Shown here: positions 50,601 through 60,325 of the stretch, piece after piece
Layout: every line of letters begins with the position of its first letter
How positions within the stretch are numbered: position 1 is the first letter of the stretch
Assembly: GCA_963402885.1 (NCBI GenBank)
Contig: OY727096.1
Coordinates: 19,387,820-19,451,819 of the forward strand
DNA from: Antedon bifida
Lineage: Eukaryota > Echinodermata > Crinoidea > Comatulida > Antedonidae
Direction of reading: 5' to 3'
Length of the DNA stretch: 64,000 nt
Notes under the pieces: model-generated
What the model saw: the letters and a program-made list of their open reading frames with translations, nothing else
The model's database searches: none
What the model was told of the DNA's origin: nothing
Made by a program: the position numbers and the translations under genes

Positions 50601-53600
50601 CAAGAAACCAATGCTCTGATTTAACTCCACCTCCCCTCTCCCAAATTTAAGCTTCCCCCACCTCCTTCCCTCGACTTCCCAATTTCAGAGGAGTCTTGCT
50701 TACCTTGGGCATGTTGCACTTGCAGACTCTTCTGAAGAAAGACTCTCTGTGGTGTCTGCAGAATTACCATCAGCTGGATCTGTGACATTATCGCTCTCAT
50801 CGTGTAGAGGACTGGCACCTACAAGACAATATATATACAGTAGAGACAGGGATACCATTGGGAGGGCCAGTTATATGATCAGTGGCTGTGTGTGACAGTG
50901 GCTATGTATGGCCTAGTACACTGGGATAACCCACTACTTGTCTAATAAAGATGTATTAGGTTCTTTAAACTGCACATGAGCAAGATGTGTACACTGGATC
51001 TACGGTTTATAGTCCTTAAGACTTGTTCTACCACCAGAACCATGGAGTGAGTGAGCTTTGAACACTTGCCGATGTTATGGATACGTAATTACGGTCCAAC
51101 TGTCTTAACCGCTCGACCACTCATTCGCCCCGTAATAGGAGTGTCCACTTAATAGGGGATGGTTATTAAAACCTGTATCTCCCCTTGTTTGTTTCACAAG
51201 GAAGTGTTCCCTTAAGCGTGGTTCCCAGCACAAGGAAATAAGCGCAACGTAAAGTGATTTGACTAATCACAAGTGATTAAAAATTGATTTATTCAAAATG
51301 CGTCTTGCGTTGCATCCTAGAGGGAACCAATCTTTAATAGGGTGTACAAATTGAGGGGCTCCACTGTAATTAAAGATCTATAATCAGAATTTTTAATTGA
51401 GGATTTTGTAAAATCGTATTACTTACTAGATGCAGTTACATCAGGAGAACCACTAATCAGTCTGGTTGAAAATAGATCCATGCTTTGAGGAGGCAATCTC
51501 GTCCCAAAAGCCGTCAATACATTTGTTATAAACTCCTTACATTTTGGTTGATCCACCCATACTCTTTCTCCAAGGCTGTCTTCAATATATACCTATGAAA
51601 TAACATAATAAAGTATTTATATACAGTTTAGAGTTTCTCTGTTTCTGCTTCAGAAGTGTATAACTTTGGTGATTCCCATTTGTGAATCTATGATAAGGAA
51701 TAGGGTATACTGTATCAACTTGATCTCTGTTGAATTTTTACTTGTATAGTAGTTTTGTTTGTTTGCACGATAGCGCCTACAATTTTAAAGTTATCATTCT
51801 AAATATTTCGGTGTAGGTATAGGTATATACTTACAGAACATGCCTATTAAAATTCAAGAAAATTGGTTCATTGATAACTTCAAAAAATAAAAAAAATCTG
51901 TATTCTTTTAAATTGACCGATTAACATGTGGCAACATTTTGCCAAGTACTTCACTCTAATGGTCTTGATATATGATGATAAAATGCACATTATGCTGCAG
52001 TAAGCTGCAGCAAAGAGCTACCAAATTGTATATGCTCTATAGCTACAGTGTCACTAAAAAGCATGGGTACTTACTTTCACAAAATCTTCAGGCCAGTTAT
52101 CTTCCTCAGCAAATGCAGTCATAAGTAAATTACAGGCAAGGACAGACACTAGTGGATTACCCTTACTCTTGAAGCTAAGCCCAATATCACGCTTTAACAA
52201 ACTACATATAGACTGAGAAAATAAAGTAGAAAAATGTATTAGTTGGTTGGCCTAGATTCTGGAGAGGTATGCTCTAGTGCTAAACATATTGATTAGCATA
52301 GAGGAATGTTCCAGTGTAAACAAGACATAAGAAAGGCATTGGGATTTTCATAGCTGGTATGAATTAGAAAAATTGAAAAAATAGAAAAACTACATTGTAC
52401 CGCACCTCCATTACAACCTTCGACAAAAATATGTGAGGTTTGGATTTTGCTAGGTACATCATGGCTAAGTAAAGCGTGGAGTCAGGCTTGGCTCGATTCT
52501 GTCGCAGAGTCTTTACAGCTCCACACATCAAGGCATCCACATGGTCATCCTCTTCATTAGTATCTGCTTCAATCACTTTATCAACAAGCTCCTTAGGCTG
52601 CACTGAAATAGAATGTTTTTAATAGTTTAATACTTAGTTCTTAGGAAAGCACAATGCTTGGTTTATAAATCAAGAGAATCAACAACCAACAGGACTTGTA
52701 ACAGACTGTCATTTGATCTTATGTCTGGCTGCGACAAATACCAAAAGTACTCTGTGTACATATTCTCTGCAGTGCAGTGTCTGTTAACTAAACATTTGAC
52801 AAAGCCAATTGGCCAATCGAAAATCAGTCAAAAAGTTTAGGGGCCTGGAATTGATCATGTTGCAGCCACAGATAAACTCTTTGATCTCCGAATCTCAGCA
52901 TCCTGTTGTCAGATTGCCTTGGTTAAATTTTAGACCCATTCACAGTTACCTTCTATAGCAATAGAATCACCATGTGTGGTAGTAGTCGAAGCACTAGGAG
53001 ATGCAGACTTTTCAAATCCTCTGCCTAGAGGAGTTAACGTTGAAGGGCCTAGCAACTTGCGCTTTGCATCGAATGGTGGTAAGCTTGATCCTGCTTCTCG
53101 TTTTCGGTCATGAATCGAGGGTCTCGAAGATGAAGGCTTGGAATCAGAACTTTTTGCACCTAGAGCGATCACATCTTTCGGATGGTGAACTACAAGAAAA
53201 CGTAAGAAATTATCATTGAAAACACTGAAATTACTAATAATTGTGTAATTGATAGGCTGTGTCATGTAGTTAAGCATATCTAAAAATATATATCCTGTCT
53301 TGGAAAGAGATAGAGATTGCTATAATATATCTTAACAATACATTACCCAGAGTGTACCAAGGTAATCCTAGCAATGCCTTCTTTTGGCATGTGTACAATT
53401 TAACACAAGTCATACATAAACAATGTAAGTACAATTTCTTTTTTTACAATTGTAATATATGCTTTTGTTTTTGTCATTGATTGATATGGTTGTTTGGGTA
53501 CGATCCCAAAAAAGAAAGTGGCAAATTTGGGAGATTTTAATTAAAAATCAAACTAAGGACCTAGTCTGGTGGTATTAAATAACATCATAATATTATTAAT

Positions 53601-53972
53601 TAATATTTTAAATTAATATTATATATGAATTAATTTAAATTATCAATTAAATATTATCATAAATATATTTTTATTTTAGCTTCTTTAGAGTGTTACTAAA
53701 AAATACATTTGTTTGCTAAAAACGTATATTTTTATTAGTAATTTTACACAGGATTGGGTTCTGCATATTTTTAGGCCTCTGTCGCAACACTACCGCCGGC
53801 CCACCAGACATCATTGTGCCCCAGTCGATCGGCGTGAGTAAACATTGCTATTCGGGGCCTACACAAAGCGGGTGAAATAAGAGTTTATAATTCATCACCA
53901 GGTTAACTAAACATGCCAGATATTTAGCTTACCCCTCCCTCGTGCTGGCTTTCTACCTCCCTTCCACTCCAT
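29636..53972 (-). CDS. INTS1: Integrator complex subunit 1
   Basis: INTS1 is the large scaffold of Integrator, the nuclear complex that cleaves snRNA 3' ends and terminates promoter-proximal Pol II. 45 exons join in frame to 2106 residues (human 2190): 53972-53933, 53189-52950, 52602-52406, 52212-52075, 51592-51427, 50818-50704, 50538-50355, 50175-50030, 49562-49421, 48837-48655, 48410-48305, 47976-47862, 47747-47670, 46753-46581, 46037-45941, 45549-45458, 44829-44769, 44506-44431, 44034-43910, 43246-43117, 42628-42464, 41513-41364, 40996-40832, 40494-40390, 40163-39996, 39619-39508, 39052-38888, 38614-38542, 38159-37981, 37664-37561, 37349-37293, 37073-36909, 35721-35598, 35309-35144, 34876-34625, 34272-34185, 34012-33759, 33336-33082, 32467-32278, 31906-31779, 31383-31127, 30783-30713, 30477-30386, 30270-30161, 29757-29636. 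Matches to human include RAKPDSTLYLAMMYLAKSKP, NELSSARNPNNM, DTSEEALLLPDWLKLRMIRS and IQARLPLLLNCC. The protein is helical-repeat throughout, with a basic disordered N-terminus. The exon 3 donor (GAG|GTGCGG) is weak. No frame break was seen. Confidence 0.97.
29785..29990 (-). mobile_element. LINE reverse-transcriptase scrap in last INTS1 intron
   Basis: On the minus strand a frame with RSHIHGTQLWNRLSPTYLAL resembles the LWN.L.P end of LINE polyproteins. A short CTA trinucleotide run lies beside it. Confidence 0.5.
32011..32149. mobile_element. MITE family A copy
   Basis: In INTS1 intron 39. TATGTCTACACTATCAAACT at one end, AGTTTGATAGTGTAGACAGA at the other; core CCCATATATGGACATGATGA. Confidence 0.85.
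32545..32632. mobile_element. pogo/Tigger-like MITE
   Basis: In INTS1 intron 38. Ends TACAGTAGAATGCC and AGGGTTCTACTGTA, with GGGAACCCCTAATAAGGAAC inside. Same type as 1219-1306. Confidence 0.6.
32763..32962 (+). mobile_element. SINE body fragment
   Basis: Shares, in inverted orientation, the words TTTAAAGAACCTAGTACATC, AGTGTACTAG and CAGCCACTGATCATAACTGG with 50855-51130. It ends in an ATAAATAAATAAATAA tail. Confidence 0.55.
34346..34511. mobile_element. MITE family A copy
   Basis: Full-length copy in INTS1 intron 35, with ACCCTGTCTACACTATCAAA and TTTGATAGTGTAGACAGAGC arms. Confidence 0.85.
34948..35110. mobile_element. MITE family A copy
   Basis: In INTS1 intron 34, ending about 34 bp from exon 34. 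Two CCATATATGG words are present (about 34999 and 35050). Confidence 0.85.
35812..36362. repeat. 30-bp tandem repeat in INTS1 intron 32
   Basis: About 18 copies of a 30-mer containing AAGGTACAGTACCTAAAGGT and GCGGTCTCAC, varying mainly at G/A in GCGGT/GCAGT. The core GGTACAGTACC is a near-palindrome. The plus frame stays open (HKVQYLKVRS repeated) only because 30 is a multiple of three; there is no gene context on that strand. Confidence 0.95.
36370..36842 (+). mobile_element. LINE 3' end in INTS1 intron 32
   Basis: A frame reading FSGPKLWNKLPSNIKDAVSK then KSFSFKLKRYFTSKY and stop is the CR1/L2-type reverse-transcriptase terminus. The remaining part is a T-rich 3' UTR ending GAAGAAAATAAATGTTACTG. 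Confidence 0.8.
39783..39939. mobile_element. MITE family A copy
   Basis: In INTS1 intron 25. TTAAGCTCGGTCTACACTAT at one end; the other arm is decayed (GATTGAGTATAGACAAGGCT). Confidence 0.85.
41667..41806. mobile_element. TIR element (MITE family D)
   Basis: In INTS1 intron 21. Ends GCTTGGATTCCACTAGAGAC and CGTCCTAGTGGGAACCAAGG are inverted, with ACGCAAC/GCGTTGT sub-termini. A sister copy is at 51216-51332. Confidence 0.75.
42341..42444. mobile_element. MITE family A, shortened copy
   Basis: In INTS1 intron 21, ending 20 bp from exon 21. Arms are AAAGCTTTGTATACACTATC and AAGTTTGCAGACAGAGCTTT. Confidence 0.8.
42738..43022 (+). mobile_element. tRNA-derived SINE (type 1)
   Basis: The head has a tRNA-like B box (GTGAGTTTGAATCAAA). 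The body has CCACTCTCCACCCAGGCGTA and TGGGTACCTGGTATTAGGTC. The tail AAGCGCTATATAAGATAGAC ends in ATTATTAAT. The same element is inverted at 46790-47103. Confidence 0.75.
43446..43587. mobile_element. MITE family A copy
   Basis: In INTS1 intron 19. CAAAGCTCTGTCTACACTAT and TTTGATAGTGTAGACAGAGC arms; the CCATATATGG core is intact. Confidence 0.85.
43669..43808. mobile_element. TIR element (MITE family E)
   Basis: In INTS1 intron 19, next to a family-A copy. The inverted ends AATTTACACAGACGAGCGGT and ACCGCTCGTCTGTGTAAATT match perfectly for about 25 bp. Confidence 0.85.
44272..44415 (+). mobile_element. tRNA-headed SINE (type 2)
   Basis: The head CTCAGTGGTCTAGATGTATG ... GTGGGTCCGAGTCCCACCTG has A- and B-box-like words and a closing stem (CTCAG/CTGAG). 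The following words, TTGTACTTAGTATGAAGTAC and CAGAGTAGGGCAAAC, also occur at about 44108-44152. It does not fold as a functional tRNA, having an abnormal anticodon arm. Confidence 0.5.
45590..45702. mobile_element. MITE family A, truncated copy
   Basis: In INTS1 intron 15. The left arm is complete (AAAGCTCTGTCTACACTATC); the right arm stops within CATATAAAGTTTG. Confidence 0.8.
46340..46577 (-). mobile_element. tRNA-headed SINE (type 3)
   Basis: On the minus strand the head reads GGAGCTGGGTAGTCAAGTAG, TTAGGACACTTGACT and then CCCCGGTTCAATTCCC, a good B box. It directly abuts INTS1 exon 14, with the donor of that exon (46580) at its edge. Confidence 0.65.
46790..47103 (-). mobile_element. tRNA-derived SINE (type 1), inverted copy
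   Basis: Reverse complement of the 42738-43022 type: CCACCCAGG-like body, GATTGTGAGGTCGGGGTTTG head region and a GGGCGCTATATAAATGTGAT tail with ATTATTAT. Confidence 0.75.
47320..47482. mobile_element. MITE family B copy
   Basis: In INTS1 intron 13. CAGTGGCATAACACAGAGCC start and CATAGCCGTTACACCACTGA end; CTTTTCGACATATTTTAATG inside as in the 27-28 kb copies. Confidence 0.8.
48017..48256. mobile_element. TIR element (MITE family F)
   Basis: In INTS1 intron 11. The inverted ends are TATACCCTTTTTACA-like and TGTAAAACGGGTAT. The inside includes GGGTAGTTGAGCTACCC, a short palindrome. Confidence 0.6.
48935..49330. repeat. TAAC-based microsatellite in INTS1 intron 9
   Basis: Irregular runs of TAACTAACTATTC, later TAACTAACTGTTG and TAACTACTATAAC, about 390 bp in all. 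Confidence 0.9.
49809..50012. mobile_element. TIR element (MITE family C)
   Basis: In INTS1 intron 8. Ends AAGCCTGTTTTTCTGTCGAC and GTCGACAGGAAAACAGGCTT are inverted. The interior is made of further short palindromes (CGACGATCGTTTGAAAACGATC; GTTAACGATAGC). Confidence 0.8.
50855..51130 (-). mobile_element. tRNA-headed SINE (type 4)
   Basis: On the minus strand it begins GAATGAGTGGTCGAGCGGTT then AAGACAGTTGGACCG, close to the D-arm side of tRNA-Leu/Ser. The body words are shared with 32763-32962. It lies in INTS1 intron 5. Confidence 0.65.
51130..51371. mobile_element. Decayed pogo-like MITE with a family-D MITE inserted (51216-51332)
   Basis: GGAGTGTCCACTTAATAGGG at one side and AATAGGGTGTACAAATTGAG then GGGCTCCACTGTA at the other resemble the elements at 1219 and 32545. 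Between them sits GTGGTTCCCAGCACAAGGAA ... CATCCTAGAGGGAACCAA, a family-D element. Confidence 0.5.
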
Positions 53973-55073
53973 AACCCGATAATATAGTTAATTTCTGGCA
54001 AATTTTGATAAGTAAAAAACTTAGTAGTTTCAGCGGAACGACATGTTTTGGTTAGCGCCACCAACGTTTTTTCTTCTCTTTCCCCCGTGGTGCCGGTGGC
54101 ATTATTTTTTTTCCTATGAGATTAAGGCATAACTCATGAATAATGGGACATTATAGAGGCTTTAACCTATTACACTGGAGCCTTCGGTTCGAGGTCTTTG
54201 AAGAACATGTTTTTTTTAATACAGTAGTTGATAGATCAACTATCTTGCAATTTTTTATAATAGAAAATAATTAAGTTAATGAATTATTCATGATTTCTGC
54301 CTTCCCGGTGTAAATCAACTCAATTCGGCCTCTGTATTGTTTTTTAAAAGTTTTTCATTTATTCAAGGAAAATCGTAATAAATAAACTAAAGTAGAAAAC
54401 CGCAGGGTTCGATTCGTTATTTAATCACAAAGGAAACAACCAAGATACAGTATAAAATAATTATGACTAACCTAACAATGAGCTGTGACAATAATTGAAC
54501 TAATACAAATTGTAAACTTTTAGAAATTTGTTTTCTAGTCCGAGTATTTATTTTGTTGCAAAAATTGGGAATAATTTAATAACTATAATCATTAATATGG
54601 TTTATCAAATAACTAGGGCCGTAGATGCCGTATACTAAGTGACCACAATGTTTGTTTCCCGTTAATATTGTGGACTTAAGTCAATATTCTATACGATATC
54701 ATCGAAAGAATATGTATTTGTGTCAAGCTTTTAAACCCCTTGACCCCAAAACAAATTTAAAACAAAATTTAAGTAAACTATTTGAGTTATTAAAATTAAA
54801 TTATATTCAATTACAATAAGAAAATGTGAGATTTATAATACAGCACACGTAGAGTGTGGTGACGAGAATAATGTACCTAACTATGCCAAAATGTTCATCT
54901 TGCTGCAGTAATTTTATTTCATACTGCGCAGTAAATATTCTGTTTAATTAAATTAAAAATACATTCATATTATACTGCAGTATAACAAATAATAATGTAC
55001 TACAACTACAGTAGAAAAATTGTAACATTGTTCTAGATGGACAGAAGAGAGGTCATCAGCTTTGTTAAGAAAC
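53973..55073. other. Intergenic: INTS1 5' side and aquaporin 3' side
   Basis: No exon recognised. The INTS1 promoter should lie just right of 53972; there is no clear TATA box. A minus-strand AATAAA (54918-54913) is a plausible poly(A) signal for the aquaporin. Confidence 0.5.
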
Positions 55074-57431
55074 TCAGTCGCGAGCAACCAATCGCCTTTT
55101 GCTGTCACCAAGTATGAGCCTGAAAAATAAAACATTAAAATTAAAGTAATCACATTTTAATGGTTATATTGCATAGCTTGCTGCATGAAAAGCTAATCCT
55201 CACTACTACTTTAAGAATATGTTGCTTAAAATAATTATAGATCTCTATTGTAGGCCTACCCAGTGTTGATGATGAATTGAAAATGCCATAAACTTACCTG
55301 TAGAAAAGACCAGAAAATATGGCACCGGCAAAAGGTCCAGCCCAGTAGATGTAGTGTTCGTTCCAGTACCCGGAGCAGACGGCGGCACCAAATGAACGAG
55401 CCGGGTTGAAGGATGCACCAGATACAAAGAAACTAAAAAAGAGAAATTATAATAGGCCTAACTATTCAAAGAAAATAATATGAGGAATTATGGTAAAAAA
55501 TGAAAGTAGTATAATAACATGTCAAAGGTTATTAGTCAGCATTATGTTTGTTTTGGTTGTTATTAAAAAACAAAATACAATAGCCTGTGTTTGGTTAATA
55601 TCATATCTGGACAATTGAAAATGTTCAACTATGGAATTGTTTACACTGAGTCATATGAAAGTGTGTAAACATAACGGCTCCTTTGTAACTCGCGGTGACT
55701 AGCACAATAAAAGCTATACAAACTAAAATAAATTTGATTTAACAAAAGCACCTCTCTAATTAAAGAACACACGAATTGAGTGTAGAATTAGGCCATTTAC
55801 AAATCGTTTTCTTTTTTAAATAATAGGGCCTACAGCAGAGAAGGTATGTTAAATTAAAGGGAACATGTAATTGGATGGTACACAATCAAAGGAACGTATC
55901 TAATAACTTTTTATAATTGCTTTTTGTACAAAGATTTGGTTCGAATCCAAAACAATTTTTGACTGTAACGACAGTAATCACGTCAAACGCCGTTTTAGAA
56001 ACTTCATACTTACCAAGAAAGAATTCCTGCAGTAATTGAAAATCCATACGCTAATGGTCCTGAAATCTGTTTGCTCTTGTGGTCAACATTTGCATTCATG
56101 TATGCTGAGAATATCATGATACAGACAAGAATTTCAGTAACGACGGCCGTACCTCCAGTCACGTCAAGTTCGTGTTCTAGATCATAAGGATCGTAGGGAA
56201 TGCTTCCTCGAAGCTTGTTCACTCCTCCGTCAATATCATCGTAAGAAATTCTTAATACCACAGCCTGAAATTGAAATAAAATGATATTTATGATACTAAA
56301 TTAATTGAAATTGAAAAAAAATCTTATTAATCGAACTTAAGTTACTTTCAAATGCTTCAAATTGCTTCATCATAATTAATTGTGCAAAAATATTCGATGT
56401 TTTACATCTTCAACTTATAGCTATGTTATCTGTCTCTCTCAGAGTATTACGTTTCATGCTCTATAATTGGTTTGTCCCCACTAACTAACTTACCTTAACA
56501 AACGCTGCACCAATCATGGCAGCAATAAGCTGGACAATGAAATAAATAGCAGCAAGGACAGGATTCAGACCACCTGATATGCAGACAGCGAACGTCAAGG
56601 CTGGGTTGAAATGACCACCACTAAAAAAACACATCAGAAATTATATTGCCTAAAAATATTCTTTATCAAAAAAGTATATCTAAAATGAAGAGGGAAAGAA
56701 AATCTAAATAGAAACCATTAACCAACTAAAATCAGTCCAGAGTAATCTTTAATTGGAGTTCAACAAATTCAACAAATTCAACAAACATTTATTTCATCAA
56801 ATGCCATAAAAACACAGAGCATAAAATGAGGACCAACTTAGAAGTAAACCTGTGAGATATGATGCATCAGTAATAAATATTATATAACATAAACAAACTG
56901 AAATGTTTAATATTTAAGTAAAAGATATTTCTTTAATTCTTTCTTAAATTTAACAAAATATTTGATTTCTTTTATATTGAGGAGGCTTATTCTGGATGGG
57001 GCCTTGGCGGTTTACAAACAAAAGTTTTTGAATATTTAACTTTTTGATTGAGTGCATATTTCAGTCTTATTAGTAATTAGACCTCTACTGTTCTATGGGA
57101 CATAATTGTAAATTCATGATATAGTTCCTACTCGTTTGAATTTGAGTCAATAATTGATTTATACATCCTAAAATATCTAAACAACGTTTAACATAAAAAC
57201 GTACCTGATCTTCAAAAAGGCAGAGCAGAGGACGGCGATGGTCAGACCTTCCGCAAAGGCAATCGCTACGAGATTCTCTGTAGTTACGGCTAAACAGGCA
57301 ATAAAGGTATAAAGAAGAGTTCCGCCAAACTCTGCGAAAACAGACTGCACGTATTCCTCGAATACCGCCGCTTCTTCTCCTCTTTCAACCTCCGTATCCT
57401 CATAGTTTATTTTTTCCAAGCTTCGACTCAT
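55074..57431 (-). CDS. Aquaporin-8-like water channel
   Basis: Aquaporins form tetrameric membrane pores; AQP8-type channels pass water and also ammonia or peroxide. Five exons (57431-57205, 56620-56494, 56264-56014, 55432-55298, 55119-55074) join in phases 2, 0, 2, 2 to 261 residues, the same length as human AQP8. The start is the ATG at 57431 (MSRSLEKINYED). Both NPA half-helices are present: SGGHFNPALTF, first residues of exon 2, and SGASFNPARSFG, with the arginine of the selectivity filter after NPA2. Six membrane segments are visible. The second half has YWNEHYIYWAGPFAGAIF, and the C-terminus reads RLILGDSKRRLVARD, which parallels the AQP8 ending. The charged loop between TM3 and TM4 (DDIDGGVNKLRGSIPYDPYD) is unusual. 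The start codon lies 848 bp from BUD31, in divergent orientation. AQP8 is preferred over other classes because of length and C-terminus; orthology is not proved. Confidence 0.92.
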
Positions 57432-58278
57432 CTTCAAGTATTCGTTTAGTTGTAGTTCTTACTAGAAAAGTACGTGCTTCTCCAAACTTATGGTGATTCT
57501 AAGTCAGCAGACGATATAAATTAGCACCGATGCGAGAATAACCGCCAATTCGGGGTGAGGTTGGTTGTAGAGAAAAAACGTTTGATATTTAAACAAACAC
57601 ACTATGACCAATCAAGAATGTGATGTTTATCTCTCATCAGTGATATTGTTTACTCATCGTACTGTTTTTGAGTTTAACTCGATGGACTTTGGTCGAAAAA
57701 TTATTATGCGTGCACTTAAAGTTGTATTTACTCAAGTGAAATATTAACTAGGCATACCACAAGCATTACTCTCTTATATTAAACCTTTGTACGCAGCTGA
57801 TATAGTGTCGGTCATTTTTAATGAATGAATATTATCAATATTATGCATTTTTCGTTAATATTATGTTTTGGTGTGGTGGGGCGAATAGTTTAAACTAGAT
57901 GTGTATAAAAATGTGTTATAGTTTAACTAAGTCTATGTGGTGGAAATAAAAACAGAAGATATACATAGACTGTAGATTGATCTTTATATTTAGTTGGAAC
58001 CCTGAACATATTCATACCAGTAAAAAAAAATTAAAGCATTAGTAATTATCAAAGATAGTGTACTCCATGGTAATACTGTAATATAATAGACATACATTAC
58101 AACAACCATGGAGGAATTTATTGTACAACGTAGAAATCTAATCTAATCATCTAAAATCATGCAAATAAAGTTTTCTAAATATTGAGGGCGCACTTCACAA
58201 ATAAAACAATTGATGCGTTCGTAAAATAAACGCAAGCAAGTGGTGTTGTTATATTTGTATTAAAAAACGAATTATAAG
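57432..58278. promoter_or_regulatory. Shared divergent promoter interval of the aquaporin and BUD31
   Basis: These 847 bp hold both 5' ends and no other gene. No strong TATA or known motif could be assigned by eye. Confidence 0.35.
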
Positions 58279-59250
58279 ATGCCAAAGGTTAGAAAATCAA
58301 GGAAGAAAACTCCAGAAGGATGGGAATTGATTGAACCAACGTTAGATGAATTGGATCAGAAAATGAGAGAAGGTAAGCCGATATTTTAGATCAGATAAGC
58401 TAGGCCTAGAATTAGGTCATGCAAGCGTGTAATTTCACTTTCTCGACAGGCAGTTGGAGAGTATCGGCCGGTGGTCATCATGCGTGTGTCTTCAATGGGT
58501 TAGGCCTAGCGTAGGTTTCGTCTACCTTTCTAATAATCAGTCATGTATTTCTTTATTTCAGCTGAAACAGAGCCCCATGAAGGCAAGAGGAAGGTCGAGG
58601 CTCTCTGGCCAATATTTAAAATTCACCACCAAAAGTCCCGGTACATCTTTGATCTGTTCTACAAACGGAAAGCAATTACTAGGGGTAAGTTAGTTAGGAA
58701 TGCCACACATATCCTACAGTAGGTCAGTTTGACCTTTGCTTTGCTAATACAAAAAAAACCCATTTTAATCCTGTCTATGTTTTGGCACAAACTCCATGAA
58801 ATTGCTTCAATCAAAATGTTTATAAAATTGTAAACAATGTTACGTAGCAAAACATATTATTAATAAATAATTATATTCATTTCAGAATTGTACGATTACT
58901 GTATAAAAGAAGGATATGCAGACAAGAACCTGATTGCTAAATGGAAGAAGCAAGGATATGAGAGCTTGTGCTGTTTGCGCTGTATACAAGCCAGGGATAC
59001 CAACTTTGGAACTAACTGCATTTGTAGGGTACCTAAGGCAAAACTTGAAGAGGTACAGAAATAGAACTGTTACTTGTATGTTTTATCAAATTAATGGACC
59101 GATTGAATATGGCAATATATTTGTTGCTATTTTTGGTTAAGTTCATTCATTAATATCTAATGATAAGAAATTAAACAATGTTGTATTTTTATTTTTCAGG
59201 GCAAAGTTGTAGAGTGTGTTCATTGCGGATGCAGGGGTTGTTCTGGCTAA
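58279..59250 (+). CDS. BUD31: Pre-mRNA splicing factor BUD31 (G10)
   Basis: BUD31 is a small core protein of the activated spliceosome that contacts the U2/U6 catalytic RNA. Four exons (58279-58372, 58562-58684, 58886-59052, 59200-59250) join in phases 1, 1, 0 to 144 residues, exactly the family length. It is almost identical to human: [60 protein letters not shown]. The C-terminal cysteines that bind a zinc cluster are all present ([20 protein letters not shown] ... [11 protein letters not shown]). AATAAA signals follow at 59311 and 59622. Confidence 0.98.
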
Positions 59251-59621
59251 AAGTTCCTGCAAATCTAGGACTGTACAGTAGGACTACTAACCCAAAATTA
59301 TAGTACTGAGCACAATAAACTGTGTGTACTGTAATTTACTGCAGTAAAACTGGCAGTTTGGTGTATCTTAAACTGCATTAATGCAGTAGAAACCACAAAT
59401 TGTCCTATTTTGCAGTACTTGATCTAAACATCTTGCTGTATTTGATAAATAGTGGACAGTAAATTCAAAACATGGATATAACCACAGAAAAAAAAATGTG
59501 AACTTTGTAAAATAATTAGAATTGTAAGACTTTTGTAATATAATACTTTACTGTGGTTGTATGAACTGTGATCATGAATGGTTTCATCACTGTATAAACG
59601 ATTTTGGTTACAAGAAATGTT

Positions 59622-59627
59622 AATAAA
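59622..59627 (+). terminator. Poly(A) signal, BUD31
   Basis: AATAAA 372 bp past the stop. A nearer AATAAA at 59311 is an alternative. Confidence 0.5.
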
Positions 59628-60089
59628 CTATTACTTCACAACATGGCCTTGAGTGTATATGTTTATCAAAGATGAATGCTTACATATACTAATATACAAA
59701 TAATGCACAAGTCGGAGTGCGTTAGTGCGACCAAATCACTGTCTCACAGGCCTAGCCTTAACACAACAGTCGTGTAGCAGAATTGACAAGATATATATAC
59801 AAAGTGATGTGTTTTTGTTTCGGTACAGCAAGCCTAGCGTTATCGTTATTCTGCAATGATTTACACGCAGAGTGTTATGCTTTTTTGCAGTGCATGACAG
59901 TGAAAAAAGGAGTGCACATGTGACTCATTTCAGTGCCTCCGATTGGCTACATCCTTGAACCCATGTTATAATAGAAAATAATAAATTGTACGCATGATGG
60001 TTGACCATGCCGATAGTCACTTAAAATTTACTGGAGTGTAAATTGAGTATTGAGTTACAGATCAACACAAGTCTACCTTTATGAGTAAA

Positions 60090-60325
60090 TGTAATGTAAT
60101 GACAACAACAAGAAGAGAGCAATTAGAAGAGCTGTGTTTAACAGGAAAAATTGATGGAAAAAAGCAGAAAGGATGTCCAAGGAAAAAATGTTTTTTTTAA
60201 CACAATCAAAGAGCATTTTAATGGACAATACTCAAATATAGAAATATTACACAAAAGATAAATGGAGCAGCATGGTCATCAACGCCACAGGCACGGCACC
60301 ACGATGATGATGAATGACAATTGTT
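60090..60325 (+). mobile_element. LINE 3' end fragment
   Basis: The frame TTRREQLEELCLTGKIDGKK then QKGCPRKK is the L.G.I.GKR.RGRPR tail of a non-LTR polyprotein. Further on, WSSMVINATGTAPR matches the usual last residues. It lies between BUD31 and the 3' end of MAP2K4. Confidence 0.65.
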
